A DNA stretch of 34,424 nucleotides from an uncultured Acetatifactor sp. (GTDB taxonomy: Bacteria; Bacillota; Clostridia; Lachnospirales; Lachnospiraceae), in assembly GCA_947625475.1 (NCBI GenBank), contig CANQOL010000035.1, positions 1 to 34,424 on the forward strand, written 5' to 3'. Positions 1-8,673 of this stretch are shown here, in pieces; positions within the stretch are counted from its first letter, which is position 1; every line of letters begins with the position of its first letter. Under the pieces are notes generated by a model. That model was not told the origin of the DNA. It made no database searches and saw only the letters and a list, made by a program, of their open reading frames with translations. A program made the translations under genes and the position numbers.

Positions 1-91
1 GAAGATAGTTTAAGAAACAGAAAGAAGGCTCATAAAGAAAAACAGGAAAAGTGCCAACGAGTACTTGACACAAACCCCCTTCAGCGGGGAG

Positions 92-120
92 TTGCCATTG
101 CAGAATTCCTGTGGTACAAT
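92..120 (+). promoter_or_regulatory. Probable sigma-A promoter of the ilv operon
   Basis: TTGCCA (92-97) and TACAAT (115-120) are separated by 17 bases, and a TG one base before the -10 box makes an extended -10. It lies about 355 bases before ilvB, so the transcript would carry a long leader. A second TGTGGTACAAT sequence at 181-191 lacks a convincing -35 box. No transcript data are available; this is a sequence-based call. Confidence 0.55.
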
Positions 121-308
121 GTCCACAGGAAAAGCATCTGTGGACTTTTGATTCCATGTGCGCCTGGCGGCGCACAGTAATGTGGTACAATAGGAGGAAG
201 CGAAATTCCAACCCACCTGTTCCGGCAACAGGAGGAAGACAGGATAGACAAAATAAGGGCGATTTGCCACTGCATCAGAGCCCGTTTTTGTCTATCCTGC
301 CTTCCTCC
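121..308 (+). promoter_or_regulatory. Structured leader with three hairpins upstream of ilvB
   Basis: Three inverted repeats follow each other. The first has 8-bp arms at 121-128 and 138-145, followed by four T. The second has perfect 8-bp arms at 157-164 and 169-176 with a 4-base loop. The third is a very long hairpin with 23-base arms at 231-253 and 286-308 that pair at 22 positions. I looked for a T-box signature (the conserved TGG-ACC-GCG element) and saw none. The leader could attenuate ilv transcription, or the large arms could mark a small inserted inverted-repeat element. The function is unknown. Confidence 0.5.
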
Positions 309-310
309 GT

Positions 311-438
311 CCCGAGCCCCAGCCCCAAGTACCGGTTCCCAAGCCCCAGCCCCAAGTACCGGTTCCCGAGCCCCAACCCCAAGTACCGGTTCCCGGCCCC
401 AGCCCTATGTATCGGTTCCCGGGCCCCAGCCCCGGCAC
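311..438 (+). repeat. 27-bp tandem repeat (about 4.7 copies) just before ilvB
   Basis: Units begin at 311, 338, 365, 392 and 418. The first three are nearly identical, each ending AAGTACCGGTT. The fourth is 26 bases and more diverged, and the fifth is partial. The array is C-rich and ends about 25 bases before the ilvB ribosome binding site. The 27-base period lets an ORF run through it in frame, but that extension of IlvB has no ribosome binding site and low-complexity sequence, so I do not treat it as coding. Confidence 0.85.
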
Positions 439-475
439 ACATTCATTCTTAACCAGACAACAAGGAGGTTTTCCC

Positions 476-2092
476 ATGATCGGCGCCGACGCCATTATCA
501 AATGCCTGGAGGCAGAAAACGTACAGTACGTGTTCGGCTACCCCGGTGTAGCCATCTGCCCCTTCTATAACAGTATCCTGCAGTCCCAGATCAAGACCAT
601 CCTGATCCGCACCGAACAGAACGCCGCCCACGCCGCCAGCGGCATGGCCAGAATGACCGGCCGTCCCGGCGTCTGCGCCGTCACCAGCGGCCCCGGGGCC
701 ACCAACGTGATCACCGGCATCGCCACCGCCTTTGCGGACAGCATCCCCCTGGTGTGCATCACCGGCCAGGTCAACAGCACCCTTCTGGGCAGCGACGTGT
801 TCCAGGAGGCGGATATCACCGGGGCTGTGGAGTCCTTTGTGAAATACAGCTACCTGGTCAAAAACCCAGCCGACATTCCCCGGATTTTCAAAGAGGCCTT
901 CTACATAGCCAACACAGGCCGCAAGGGCCCCGTGCTCATCGATATCCCCATCGACGTGCAGAACGCCCCCCTCAAATCCTTCGAGTACCCCCAGGAGGTC
1001 AGCCTGCGCACCTATAAGCCCACCGTCAAGGGACATGCAGTCCAGCTGAAGAAGGTGGTGCGGGAGCTGGAGAAGGCCAAACGCCCCCTGATCTGCACCG
1101 GAGGCGGCGTGCTACTTTCCGGGGCCAAGAACGAACTGCGCGCCTTCGCGGAGAAACACCGGATCCCCGTGGTCACCACCATGATGGGAATCGGCGCCAT
1201 GCCCACCCGCCATCCCATGTTCTTCGGCATGGTGGGCAACAACGGAAAACCCTATGCCAACCGGGCCATGAACGAGTCCGACCTGCTGATTATGGTGGGC
1301 GCCCGGGTGGCCGACCGGGCCGTGAACCAGCCCGATCTGATCACCCAGAACAAGGTGCTGGTGCACATCGACGTGGATCCGGCGGAGATCGGCAAGAACG
1401 CGGGCCCCACCATTCCTCTGGTGGGAGACGCCAAACATATTTTTCAGGATATGGAGAAGGAGGACTTCTCCTGCGAGCATGAGGAATGGATCCGTACCCT
1501 GGAGGAATACCGGCGCACCATGGAGCCTAAGCGCCGCCCCAACCCCGACTATGTGGATCCCGCCGCCTTCATCACCCTGCTCTCGGAGAAAATGCAGGAA
1601 AAGGCCGTCTACGTGGCCGATGTGGGCCAGAACCAGATCTGGTCCTGCGGCTACCACATTGTCAAGGACGGCAGATTCTTTACCTCCGGCGGCATGGGGA
1701 CCATGGGCTACTCCATCCCCGCAGCCATGGGAGTGAAGCTGGCCGCCCCGGAGCGGCAGGTTGTGGCCGTCTGCGGGGACGGCTCCTTCCAGATGTCCAT
1801 GATGGAGCTGGCCACCATGAAACAGTTTGACATCCCCGTGAAAATCATCGTGCTGCGGAACAATTACCTGGGTATGGTGCGCGAGTACCAGCACTACACC
1901 TACAAGGATAACTATTCCGTGGTGGATCTGACCGGCAGCCCCAACCTGGAGAAAATTGCGGAGGCATACGATATGAAATACCAGCTCATCCGGAACATGC
2001 AGGGGGCCGCCCAGGCCATCGACCAATTCCTGGCCGGGGACGAGAGAGTGCTCATGGAGTGCCTCATCGACCCCATGGACCTGGTGAAATAA
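476..2092 (+). CDS. ilvB: Acetolactate synthase, large catalytic subunit
   Basis: Thiamine-diphosphate enzyme that condenses two pyruvates to acetolactate, or pyruvate with 2-oxobutyrate to acetohydroxybutyrate, the first common step of valine, leucine and isoleucine synthesis. The 538-residue protein has the expected three-domain layout. The catalytic glutamate is Glu47 in RTEQNAAH, followed by the SGPGATN segment. The ThDP/Mg motif starts at Gly434-Asp435-Gly436 and ends in RNN about 27 residues later. The ATG at 476 is chosen because AAGGAGG lies 7 bases before it; the frame is open further upstream but only through the 27-bp repeats. At 538 residues it is slightly shorter than the usual 550-590. 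It is followed after 15 bases by its regulatory subunit. The family call is firm; the assignment to the anabolic enzyme rests on the ilvN and ilvC neighbours. Confidence 0.95.
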   Translation: MIGADAIIKCLEAENVQYVFGYPGVAICPFYNSILQSQIKTILIRTEQNAAHAASGMARMTGRPGVCAVTSGPGATNVITGIATAFADSIPLVCITGQVNSTLLGSDVFQEADITGAVESFVKYSYLVKNPADIPRIFKEAFYIANTGRKGPVLIDIPIDVQNAPLKSFEYPQEVSLRTYKPTVKGHAVQLKKVVRELEKAKRPLICTGGGVLLSGAKNELRAFAEKHRIPVVTTMMGIGAMPTRHPMFFGMVGNNGKPYANRAMNESDLLIMVGARVADRAVNQPDLITQNKVLVHIDVDPAEIGKNAGPTIPLVGDAKHIFQDMEKEDFSCEHEEWIRTLEEYRRTMEPKRRPNPDYVDPAAFITLLSEKMQEKAVYVADVGQNQIWSCGYHIVKDGRFFTSGGMGTMGYSIPAAMGVKLAAPERQVVAVCGDGSFQMSMMELATMKQFDIPVKIIVLRNNYLGMVREYQHYTYKDNYSVVDLTGSPNLEKIAEAYDMKYQLIRNMQGAAQAIDQFLAGDERVLMECLIDPMDLVK

Positions 2093-2107
2093 GGAGGCGG
2101 AGCGCAA

Positions 2108-2611
2108 ATGAATAAAAAGAAGAGAATTTATTCCGTGCTGGTGGAGAACCGCTCCGGCGTCCTGTGCAAGGTGGCGGGCCTTTTCTCCCGCAGATGCTTT
2201 AACATCGACTCCCTGGCCGTGGGGGAGACCGACGATCCCACCGTCTCCTGCATGACCATTGTCAGCAGCGGCGACGAGCGGACCATCGAACAGATCGAAA
2301 AACAGCTCAACAAAAAGCTGGACGTGATCAAGGTCAAAACCTTTGAGGAACCCCAGAGCGTCAGCCGGGAGCTGATGCTGGCCAAGATCAAATACAACAA
2401 GGGAAACCGCCGGGAAGTGATGGAGATCTGCGAGATCATGAAGGCCCAGATCGTGGATATGTCCAAACACTTTATGATGATCCAGATCTGCGACGCGCCC
2501 GAGAAAATCAAACTTCTCATCTCCATGCTCCAACCCATGGGCATCGTGGAGGTGGCCCGCACCGGCACCCTGGCCCTGTCCAAATGCAGCGCCAACGAAC
2601 AAACTGAATAA
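2108..2611 (+). CDS. ilvN: Acetolactate synthase small (regulatory) subunit, first copy
   Basis: Regulatory ACT-domain subunit that binds IlvB, stimulates it and usually gives valine feedback inhibition. It has 167 residues, the normal bacterial length. An N-terminal ACT domain (about residues 6-80) carries the ENRSG segment, whose Asn and Gly correspond to the valine-contact positions known in E. coli IlvH, then GLFSRRCFNIDSLAVGETDDP. The C-terminal domain (about 85-160) contains the SRELML and VARTGTLAL segments typical of the family. A cysteine replaces the usual glycine in the SRRGYN motif. The ribosome binding site AAGGAGG sits at 2092-2098. It differs substantially from the second copy downstream, so it is an older paralog and not a recent duplication. 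Confidence 0.93.
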   Translation: MNKKKRIYSVLVENRSGVLCKVAGLFSRRCFNIDSLAVGETDDPTVSCMTIVSSGDERTIEQIEKQLNKKLDVIKVKTFEEPQSVSRELMLAKIKYNKGNRREVMEICEIMKAQIVDMSKHFMMIQICDAPEKIKLLISMLQPMGIVEVARTGTLALSKCSANEQTE

Positions 2612-2638
2612 TGGGGACGCACAAAATAAACAGGAAGG

Positions 2639-2667
2639 TTGACATTCCTGCCTTCCCTTGCTAAAAT
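2639..2667 (+). promoter_or_regulatory. Consensus sigma-A promoter between the two ilvN genes
   Basis: TTGACA (2639-2644) and TAAAAT (2662-2667) are separated by exactly 17 bases, about as close to consensus as any promoter in the window. The element is bracketed by an 11-base direct repeat GGACGCACAAA at 2615-2625 and 2675-2685, which could be a regulator site. It would allow ilvN2-ilvC to be transcribed separately from ilvB-ilvN1. Confidence 0.7.
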
Positions 2668-2720
2668 GGGAAACGGACGCACAAAGACCGGCTGTCGGCC
2701 GGCGGAAAGGCGGATAAAAT

Positions 2721-3224
2721 ATGCAGAGAAAAGTATTTCAGCTGCTGGTGGACAACACCTCCGGCGTTTTGAGCCGGATTGCGGGACTCTTCTCCAGAAG
2801 AGGCTATAACATTGACAGCATCACCGCCGGAGTGACGGCGGATCCCAGATTCACCCGCATCACCATCGTGACCTCCGGGGACGACGTGATCCTGGAACAG
2901 ATCGAAAAACAGGTGGCCAAGCTGGTGGACGTACGAGACATCAAAGAACTGAAGCCAGATGAGAGCGTGTACCGGGAACTTGTCCTGATCAAAGTGCGCG
3001 CCAGCGCCGACCAAAGACAGGGCGTCATCGCAGTAGCAGACATCTTCCGCGCCAAGATCATCGACGTGGCCAAAGAAAGCCTGATCATCGAACTGACCGG
3101 CAACCAGGCCAAAATCGAGGCATTCATCAGCCTCCTTGACGGCTACGAGATCCTGGAACTTGCCCGCACCGGAATCGCCGGCCTGGGCAGAGGAATCGAA
3201 AACGTAACCTACATAGAAGAATAA
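2721..3224 (+). CDS. ilvN: Acetolactate synthase small (regulatory) subunit, second copy
   Basis: A second ACT-domain regulatory subunit of 167 residues. The N-terminal ACT domain has DNTSGVLSRIAGLFSRRGYN followed by IDSITAG, closer to the canonical E. coli IlvH motif than the first copy is. The C-terminal domain carries YRELVLIKV and ELARTGIAGLGRG. It starts 109 bases after the first ilvN and has a strong promoter just upstream, so it can be expressed on its own. ilvC follows after a 166-base C-rich gap. The two small subunits presumably compete for, or jointly bind, the single IlvB and could give different feedback behaviour; that is inference. The AAAGGCGG-like ribosome binding site before ATG 2721 is acceptable. 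Confidence 0.92.
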   Translation: MQRKVFQLLVDNTSGVLSRIAGLFSRRGYNIDSITAGVTADPRFTRITIVTSGDDVILEQIEKQVAKLVDVRDIKELKPDESVYRELVLIKVRASADQRQGVIAVADIFRAKIIDVAKESLIIELTGNQAKIEAFISLLDGYEILELARTGIAGLGRGIENVTYIEE

Positions 3225-3345
3225 CCGCCAATGCGCAGCCGCGACGTACAATCGCCTGCCTGGGCCCCCAGCCAGCACCCCCCAGCCAGCACCCACCCAG
3301 CCCCCCTTTTTTATGTTAGCTCTAGGGACCCCCTATCAGTTATAA

Positions 3346-4410
<1,065 letters not shown>

Positions 4411-4474
4411 CCCCCATCCCTTCTTTGCCGGAGAAACCGGATTCGGAAGGGCGTAAGGACAGATCAGCGATTTC

Positions 4475-4517
4475 AGAAAACCAAAGGATTTCTTTAGAAA
4501 TTCTTTGGTTTTTTCTG
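4475..4517 (+). terminator. Terminator after ilvC
   Basis: The arm AGAAAACCAAAGGATTTCT (4475-4493) pairs with the sequence ending CTTTGGTTTTTTCT (to about 4517) through a very short loop, with one G-T pair. The downstream arm contains a run of six T. The A-rich upstream side makes the element nearly symmetrical, so it may also act on the other strand. Confidence 0.75.
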
Positions 4518-4566
4518 TGGGAGAAATTCATTTTTACGGGATATCATAACCGTGTCAGACAAAGGG

Positions 4567-4595
4567 TTGCGGACTGCCCTGCGGGGCACTATAAT
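4567..4595 (+). promoter_or_regulatory. Sigma-A promoter of the two-component/lipid gene cluster
   Basis: TTGCGG (4567-4572) and TATAAT (4590-4595) are separated by 17 bases, 47 bases before the response regulator start. It is the only strong promoter I see before the phospholipid genes. Confidence 0.65.
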
Positions 4596-4642
4596 AAAAG
4601 GGATAAGCTATATAGTAAGCAGAAAGAAACGGGTAGACAAAT

Positions 4643-5356
4643 ATGGAACAGAAATACAGCATACTGATCGTGGAGGACGACAAGGAGATCCGGGAGGGCG
4701 TGGAGATCTATCTGCGAAACCAGGGCTACCGGGTGTTCCAGGCGGCCAACGGACGGGAGGGACTGGAGATCGCCCGGCGGGAGGACATCCATCTGGCCAT
4801 CGTGGACATTATGATGCCTGTGATGGACGGGGTGACCATGCTGATGAAGCTGCGGGAAATGGAATATGAGTTCCCGGTTCTGATGCTCTCCGCCAAGTCC
4901 GAGGAAGTGGACAAGATCATGGGCCTGAACATGGGGGCGGACGACTATATCACCAAGCCCTTCACCCCTCTGGAGCTTTTGGCCCGGGTCAACTCCCATC
5001 TGCGCCGGTATCACAAATACCTAAACGCCCTCTCCGGCGGGGAGGAGAACAAGAGCGGCGTCCTGACCCTGGGAGGCTTAGAGCTCAACGAAGAGACCGT
5101 GGAGCTTACAGTGGACGGGGAGTATGTGAAGATCACCCCCATGGAATTCAGGATCCTGCAGCTGCTTATGAAAAATCCGGGGAGGGTGTTTTCCGCGGAT
5201 GAGATTTACGAGAGAGTCTGGAATGAGAAGCCGGTGAACACGGACACGATCATGGTCCATGTGCGGAATATCCGGGAGAAGATAGAGGTGGACCCCAAAA
5301 ATCCCAAGTATCTGAAGGTGGTCTGGGGCGTGGGCTATAAGATGGAAAAGCAGTGA
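4643..5356 (+). CDS. OmpR/PhoB-family response regulator
   Basis: DNA-binding response regulator of 237 residues, VanR-like in overall appearance. The receiver domain (residues 1-120) has acidic residues Glu11-Asp12-Asp13, phosphoacceptor Asp55 in VDIMMP and Lys105 in TKPF. A winged-helix effector domain (about 140-235) ends with the typical RKKI-like segment VRNIREKIEVDPKNPKYLKVVWGVGYK. ATG 4643 is preceded only by a weak A/G-rich ribosome binding site. It is followed after 18 bases by a histidine kinase gene, forming a standard pair. The targets are unknown; the downstream lipid genes, with a palindromic repeat between them and the kinase, are natural candidates. Confidence 0.93.
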   Translation: MEQKYSILIVEDDKEIREGVEIYLRNQGYRVFQAANGREGLEIARREDIHLAIVDIMMPVMDGVTMLMKLREMEYEFPVLMLSAKSEEVDKIMGLNMGADDYITKPFTPLELLARVNSHLRRYHKYLNALSGGEENKSGVLTLGGLELNEETVELTVDGEYVKITPMEFRILQLLMKNPGRVFSADEIYERVWNEKPVNTDTIMVHVRNIREKIEVDPKNPKYLKVVWGVGYKMEKQ

Positions 5357-5374
5357 GATGGGAGGTCCTGCGGG

Positions 5375-7789
5375 ATGGAAAAGAAGAAAAAAAGACCGGT
5401 CTACAGAGGAATAGCGGCAGCGCTGGCCGCCAGTGTGCTCCTTGTCTGCTGCATCTTTTTTTATCAGGATACCCTGAAGCAGACACAGGCGCAGAGCTCA
5501 GGTGCCAGCCAGCTCGGGCTGGAAACCCAGGACAAGCTGAGGTGCTTCCTCTATTATAACTATGTGCTCTACGGGGATCTGTACAACTGGAGGAACCGGA
5601 CCAGCGCCTCCTACGCCCGGATTTACCGGCAGGAGGGAAATTATCTGGACTTTGTGGAGACCTACCGGGGGCTTTTGCTGGAGCGGGAGTCCGGCGGATA
5701 TGCGGCGCCCGAAACGGATCGGGGCATTTCGGAGGATTCGGATGCCCGGAAGGCGGCCCCGGAGAAGGAGGCCTGGCTGACCTACCGGGACGGAGACGAG
5801 TATTTTTTTTACCGGGACAGATATTACCTGGCGGATGAAGAGAACTATGACAGCGCTCTCTGGCGTTACGGGGAGGCGGCCTCCAGCTTCAACGGCTGCC
5901 TGGAGTACTGGCAGGGGGTTCTGAGGGAGGATTCCCTCCATTTCTGGATCCAGGACGGGTCGGACCCGGAGCTTATGCTCAGCAACGCGGGGGGAGACCA
6001 GGCGCCGGAGAAGGAACAGTATCCCTTCCTGATCCAGTATATTTACGACGAGGAGGGCAGAGTATCTCTGGGCCAGGTGACGGGGGAGGATCCCCAGGCG
6101 CTCGCCTCTCAGCTCCAGACGCTGATCCGCAGGGATATCCTCTATGACAGAGAGACGAACGGTCTGGGCAGCTTCCTGGCGGGGGCGCTGGAGAGCTATG
6201 AGGTCTACCGGACCCTGGCGGAGGACGCCTCCTACATGGCCGGCCCCAAAAACTGTGTGATCACCTACGGAATCCCCAAGGCCCTGTGGGACCAGATGAA
6301 GGAGGCCGCCGAGACCAGCCTTACCATAAACGGGGCTTACGGGGTTTACTATAACTATGACTTTGAGAACGCGGCCCCCGGCCTGCTGCTGCTCTGCATG
6401 TTCTTTGGATTCTTTTTCTCCAACGCTGTGAGCCGGGAGCGCCAGGAGAGGCTGGAGCTGCCCCGGATACCCCTGGAGGCCGTCCTTTGCCTGACGGTTT
6501 TGCTGGCCTTCCTGTACCAGTTCCTGCCGGAGGCCTTCCTGTACGCCGGCGTGTGGAAGAGGTGGCCCTTCTTCCCGGTAAATCCTCCGGAGCTTCAGAC
6601 CGTTCTGGGGTACGGATGGGTCTCCCTCCTGGCCTTTGCCTTCTTCTTCACGGGATGGTACATGGGGAGCTGTCTGGGGGAGGTGCTGTGCCTGGGCCTG
6701 GGAGGGTATCTGAAAAAGAGGTCTCTCTGCTATCGGGTTTTCCCCTTTACCCGGAGAAAATGCAGGGAATTCTTTGAGAGCTATCTGAATATCAACCTGA
6801 CAAAGAAGACCCGGAAAAAACTCTTCTGGCTCCTTTTTGTAAACGGGCTGCTCTGCTTTGTGTTCTGTCTGTTCTGGGCCGGGGGAATCTTCGGGATTCT
6901 CCTGTACTCGGCGGTGCTGTACCTGATCCTGGGCCATTTCCTGGAGCAGGTGCGGGAGCGGTATCAGATCCTGCTCCAGGCCACCAACCGGATTGGCCAG
7001 GGGGAGCTGAACGTGGTGATCCCGGAGAATCTGGGCCCCTTTGAGCCCTTCAAGCCCGAGCTCTACAAGATCCAGAACGGCTTTAAGCGGGCGGTGGAGG
7101 AGGAGGTCAAAAGCCAGCGCATGAAGGCGGAGCTGATCACCAATGTGTCCCACGACCTGAAGACCCCCCTGACGGCTATCATCACCTATATCAATCTGCT
7201 CAAGGAGGAAAATCTCACCAAAGAGCAGCGGGATCAGTACCTGGACACCCTGGAGAGGAAATCCCTGCGGCTGAAGGTTTTAATCGAGGATCTCTTTGAG
7301 GTGAGCAAGGCCAATTCCGGCTCCGTCTCCCTTCAGCTTGTGGCGGTGGACCTTTGCAATCTCCTAAAGCAGGTGCACTTCGAGCAGGCCGATAAGCTCT
7401 CCGAGAGAGGCCTGGACGTGCGGATGCGTCTCCCGGAGCGGAAGGTGCTGCTGATGCTGGACAGCCAGAAGACCTACCGGATTTACGAGAATCTCTTCGG
7501 CAATATCGCCAAGTACGCCATGGCGGGCACCCGGGTCTATGTGGATCTGGAGGAAGGGGAGGAGCTTGTGACGGTGACCCTGAAAAATATTGCGGAGCAG
7601 GAGATCAGCGTCAGCCCCGAGGAACTGACCGAGCGGTTTGTGAGAGGCGACAGCGCCCGGGGCAGCGAGGGAAGCGGTCTGGGCCTGTCCATTGTGAAGA
7701 GCTTTACGGAGTTGCAGGGAGGGACCCTGTCCATTGAAATAGACGGGGATCTGTTCAAGGCCGTCACCTGCTGGAAGCGCACGGTGTAG
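5375..7789 (+). CDS. Large membrane sensor histidine kinase
   Basis: Partner kinase of the preceding regulator, 804 residues. One N-terminal membrane segment (about 12-29) is followed by an extracytoplasmic sensor region of roughly 300 residues rich in Tyr, Glu and Asp. Then come several membrane segments between about 335 and 540. The cytoplasmic kinase core has the H box NVSHDLKTPLTAII with His593, the N box with Asn706 in ENLFGN, and the G box GSGLGLSIVKSF near the C terminus. The architecture (sensor loop plus a polytopic block before the kinase core) is larger than a simple VanS. The start at 5375 follows GGGAGG at 5359-5364. A run of eight T at 5803-5810 lies in the sensor region. The ligand is unknown; cell-envelope stress or lipid state is an inference from the downstream genes. 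Confidence 0.92.
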   Translation: MEKKKKRPVYRGIAAALAASVLLVCCIFFYQDTLKQTQAQSSGASQLGLETQDKLRCFLYYNYVLYGDLYNWRNRTSASYARIYRQEGNYLDFVETYRGLLLERESGGYAAPETDRGISEDSDARKAAPEKEAWLTYRDGDEYFFYRDRYYLADEENYDSALWRYGEAASSFNGCLEYWQGVLREDSLHFWIQDGSDPELMLSNAGGDQAPEKEQYPFLIQYIYDEEGRVSLGQVTGEDPQALASQLQTLIRRDILYDRETNGLGSFLAGALESYEVYRTLAEDASYMAGPKNCVITYGIPKALWDQMKEAAETSLTINGAYGVYYNYDFENAAPGLLLLCMFFGFFFSNAVSRERQERLELPRIPLEAVLCLTVLLAFLYQFLPEAFLYAGVWKRWPFFPVNPPELQTVLGYGWVSLLAFAFFFTGWYMGSCLGEVLCLGLGGYLKKRSLCYRVFPFTRRKCREFFESYLNINLTKKTRKKLFWLLFVNGLLCFVFCLFWAGGIFGILLYSAVLYLILGHFLEQVRERYQILLQATNRIGQGELNVVIPENLGPFEPFKPELYKIQNGFKRAVEEEVKSQRMKAELITNVSHDLKTPLTAIITYINLLKEENLTKEQRDQYLDTLERKSLRLKVLIEDLFEVSKANSGSVSLQLVAVDLCNLLKQVHFEQADKLSERGLDVRMRLPERKVLLMLDSQKTYRIYENLFGNIAKYAMAGTRVYVDLEEGEELVTVTLKNIAEQEISVSPEELTERFVRGDSARGSEGSGLGLSIVKSFTELQGGTLSIEIDGDLFKAVTCWKRTV

Positions 7790-7823
7790 GAAGAGAGGAT
7801 GGGAGTCCCGAGGGCGGCTGCAC

Positions 7824-7872
7824 ATGGTGTACAACACCTGGCGTACAATGCCTGGTGTACAACACCTGGTGG
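7824..7872 (+). repeat. 14-bp palindromic tandem repeat between kinase and PAP2 genes
   Basis: About three and a half copies of a 14-base unit, TGGTGTACAACACC, with TGGCGTACAATGCC as a variant, occur in direct orientation. Each unit is itself an inverted repeat (GGTGT and ACACC around ACA). A further related piece, CACCTGGTGTAACACG, lies at about 7891-7906. The array fills the only sizeable gap in the cluster and could be a binding site for a regulator, including the adjacent response regulator, or an RNA processing element. Confidence 0.7.
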
Positions 7873-7935
7873 GAAGCGCTTGGCGCAGGGCACCTGGTGT
7901 AACACGTTTGGAGGATTCCCTGGGGGAGAGAGTTT

Positions 7936-8673
7936 GTGATTAGAAAGATAAGAAAGATTATGCCCGGCTACGGCTGGGCTCTGGCGGGGGCGGCCCTCTG
8001 CCTGAACGGAATTGTATATTTCGGCAGCCGGCTCTTTACCGCGGACAGATTTCACTGCTGCCTGGCCTGCCCGCTGGATGAGAGGATCCCTCTGATCCCC
8101 TGGTTTATCGCCGTGTACTTTCTGGCCTTCGGATATTGGGGGATTGGCTATCTGCTGATCTGCCGCCAGGAGAGGGAAATCGCCTTTTGGATCATGGGAG
8201 GGGAGCTGCTGGCCAAGACGGCGGCCCTGGTCTGTTTCCTGGCCCTGCCCACCGCCATGGGGCCGCTCCGGCCGGATCCGGCGTCCCTGGATCAGGGGGG
8301 AATCTGGGAGAGCTTGACAGTCCTTCTCTACCGGATGGATCCGGCGGACAACCTGTTCCCCTCCATCCACTGCCTGGAGAGCTGGATCTGCTTTCGCGGG
8401 GCCCTGTGCATGAAGAAAATCCGGGGCTGGTACGGGCCGCTGTGTCTGGCCGCCACTTTGCTCATATTTGCCTCCACCGTGTTCCTTCGCCAGCATGTGC
8501 TGGCGGATATCGCGGGAGGCGTGGCGGCGGCCGAGCTGGGGCTGTACTGCTCCGGAAGGCTGCTTAAGAAGGGATGCTTCCAAAGATTCGGCATTCTTGG
8601 GAGCATCCAGGGGAATATCCCTGGGAGCATCTGTGAGGATATCCCGGCGGGGGAAAAGGGAGGCCTGGGATGA
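7936..8673 (+). CDS. PAP2-superfamily membrane phosphatase
   Basis: Integral membrane protein of 245 residues related to phosphatidic acid or undecaprenyl-pyrophosphate phosphatases and inositol-phosphorylceramide-type enzymes. The PAP2 signature is visible in three parts: a PLRP segment (near residue 115), PSIH with His145, and RQHVLAD with Arg185, His187 and Asp191. At least five hydrophobic segments separate them. The start is GTG 7936, with GGGGGAGAG about 5 bases upstream. The stop overlaps the next start in an ATGA. With phosphatidylserine synthase and decarboxylase nearby it may dephosphorylate a lipid phosphate (phosphatidate, PGP or a prenyl pyrophosphate). The exact substrate cannot be read from sequence. 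Confidence 0.8.
   Translation: MIRKIRKIMPGYGWALAGAALCLNGIVYFGSRLFTADRFHCCLACPLDERIPLIPWFIAVYFLAFGYWGIGYLLICRQEREIAFWIMGGELLAKTAALVCFLALPTAMGPLRPDPASLDQGGIWESLTVLLYRMDPADNLFPSIHCLESWICFRGALCMKKIRGWYGPLCLAATLLIFASTVFLRQHVLADIAGGVAAAELGLYCSGRLLKKGCFQRFGILGSIQGNIPGSICEDIPAGEKGGLG

Noticed and set aside
311..438. CRISPR-like array
   Set aside because: Units are contiguous with no unique spacers and no cas genes are present.
111..452. ORF of 113 codons before ilvB
   Set aside because: It is made largely of the hairpin and the 27-bp repeats (repeating FPSPSPKYR) and has no recognisable domain.
407..475. N-terminal extension of IlvB through the repeat array
   Set aside because: No ribosome binding site, low-complexity repeat translation, and the family N terminus begins at ATG 476 behind AAGGAGG.
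1..475. T-box riboswitch before ilvB
   Set aside because: No T-box consensus, AGTA box or specifier-like arrangement could be found by reading the leader.
1112..2602. Long minus-strand ORF opposite ilvB-ilvN
   Set aside because: Antisense shadow of GC-rich genes, with His/Gly/Val-rich sequence and no motifs; it spans two real genes.
5803..5810. T8 run in the histidine kinase as a phase-variation tract
   Set aside because: Encodes ordinary Phe codons in a Tyr/Phe-rich region and is short; weak compared with the G10 tract.
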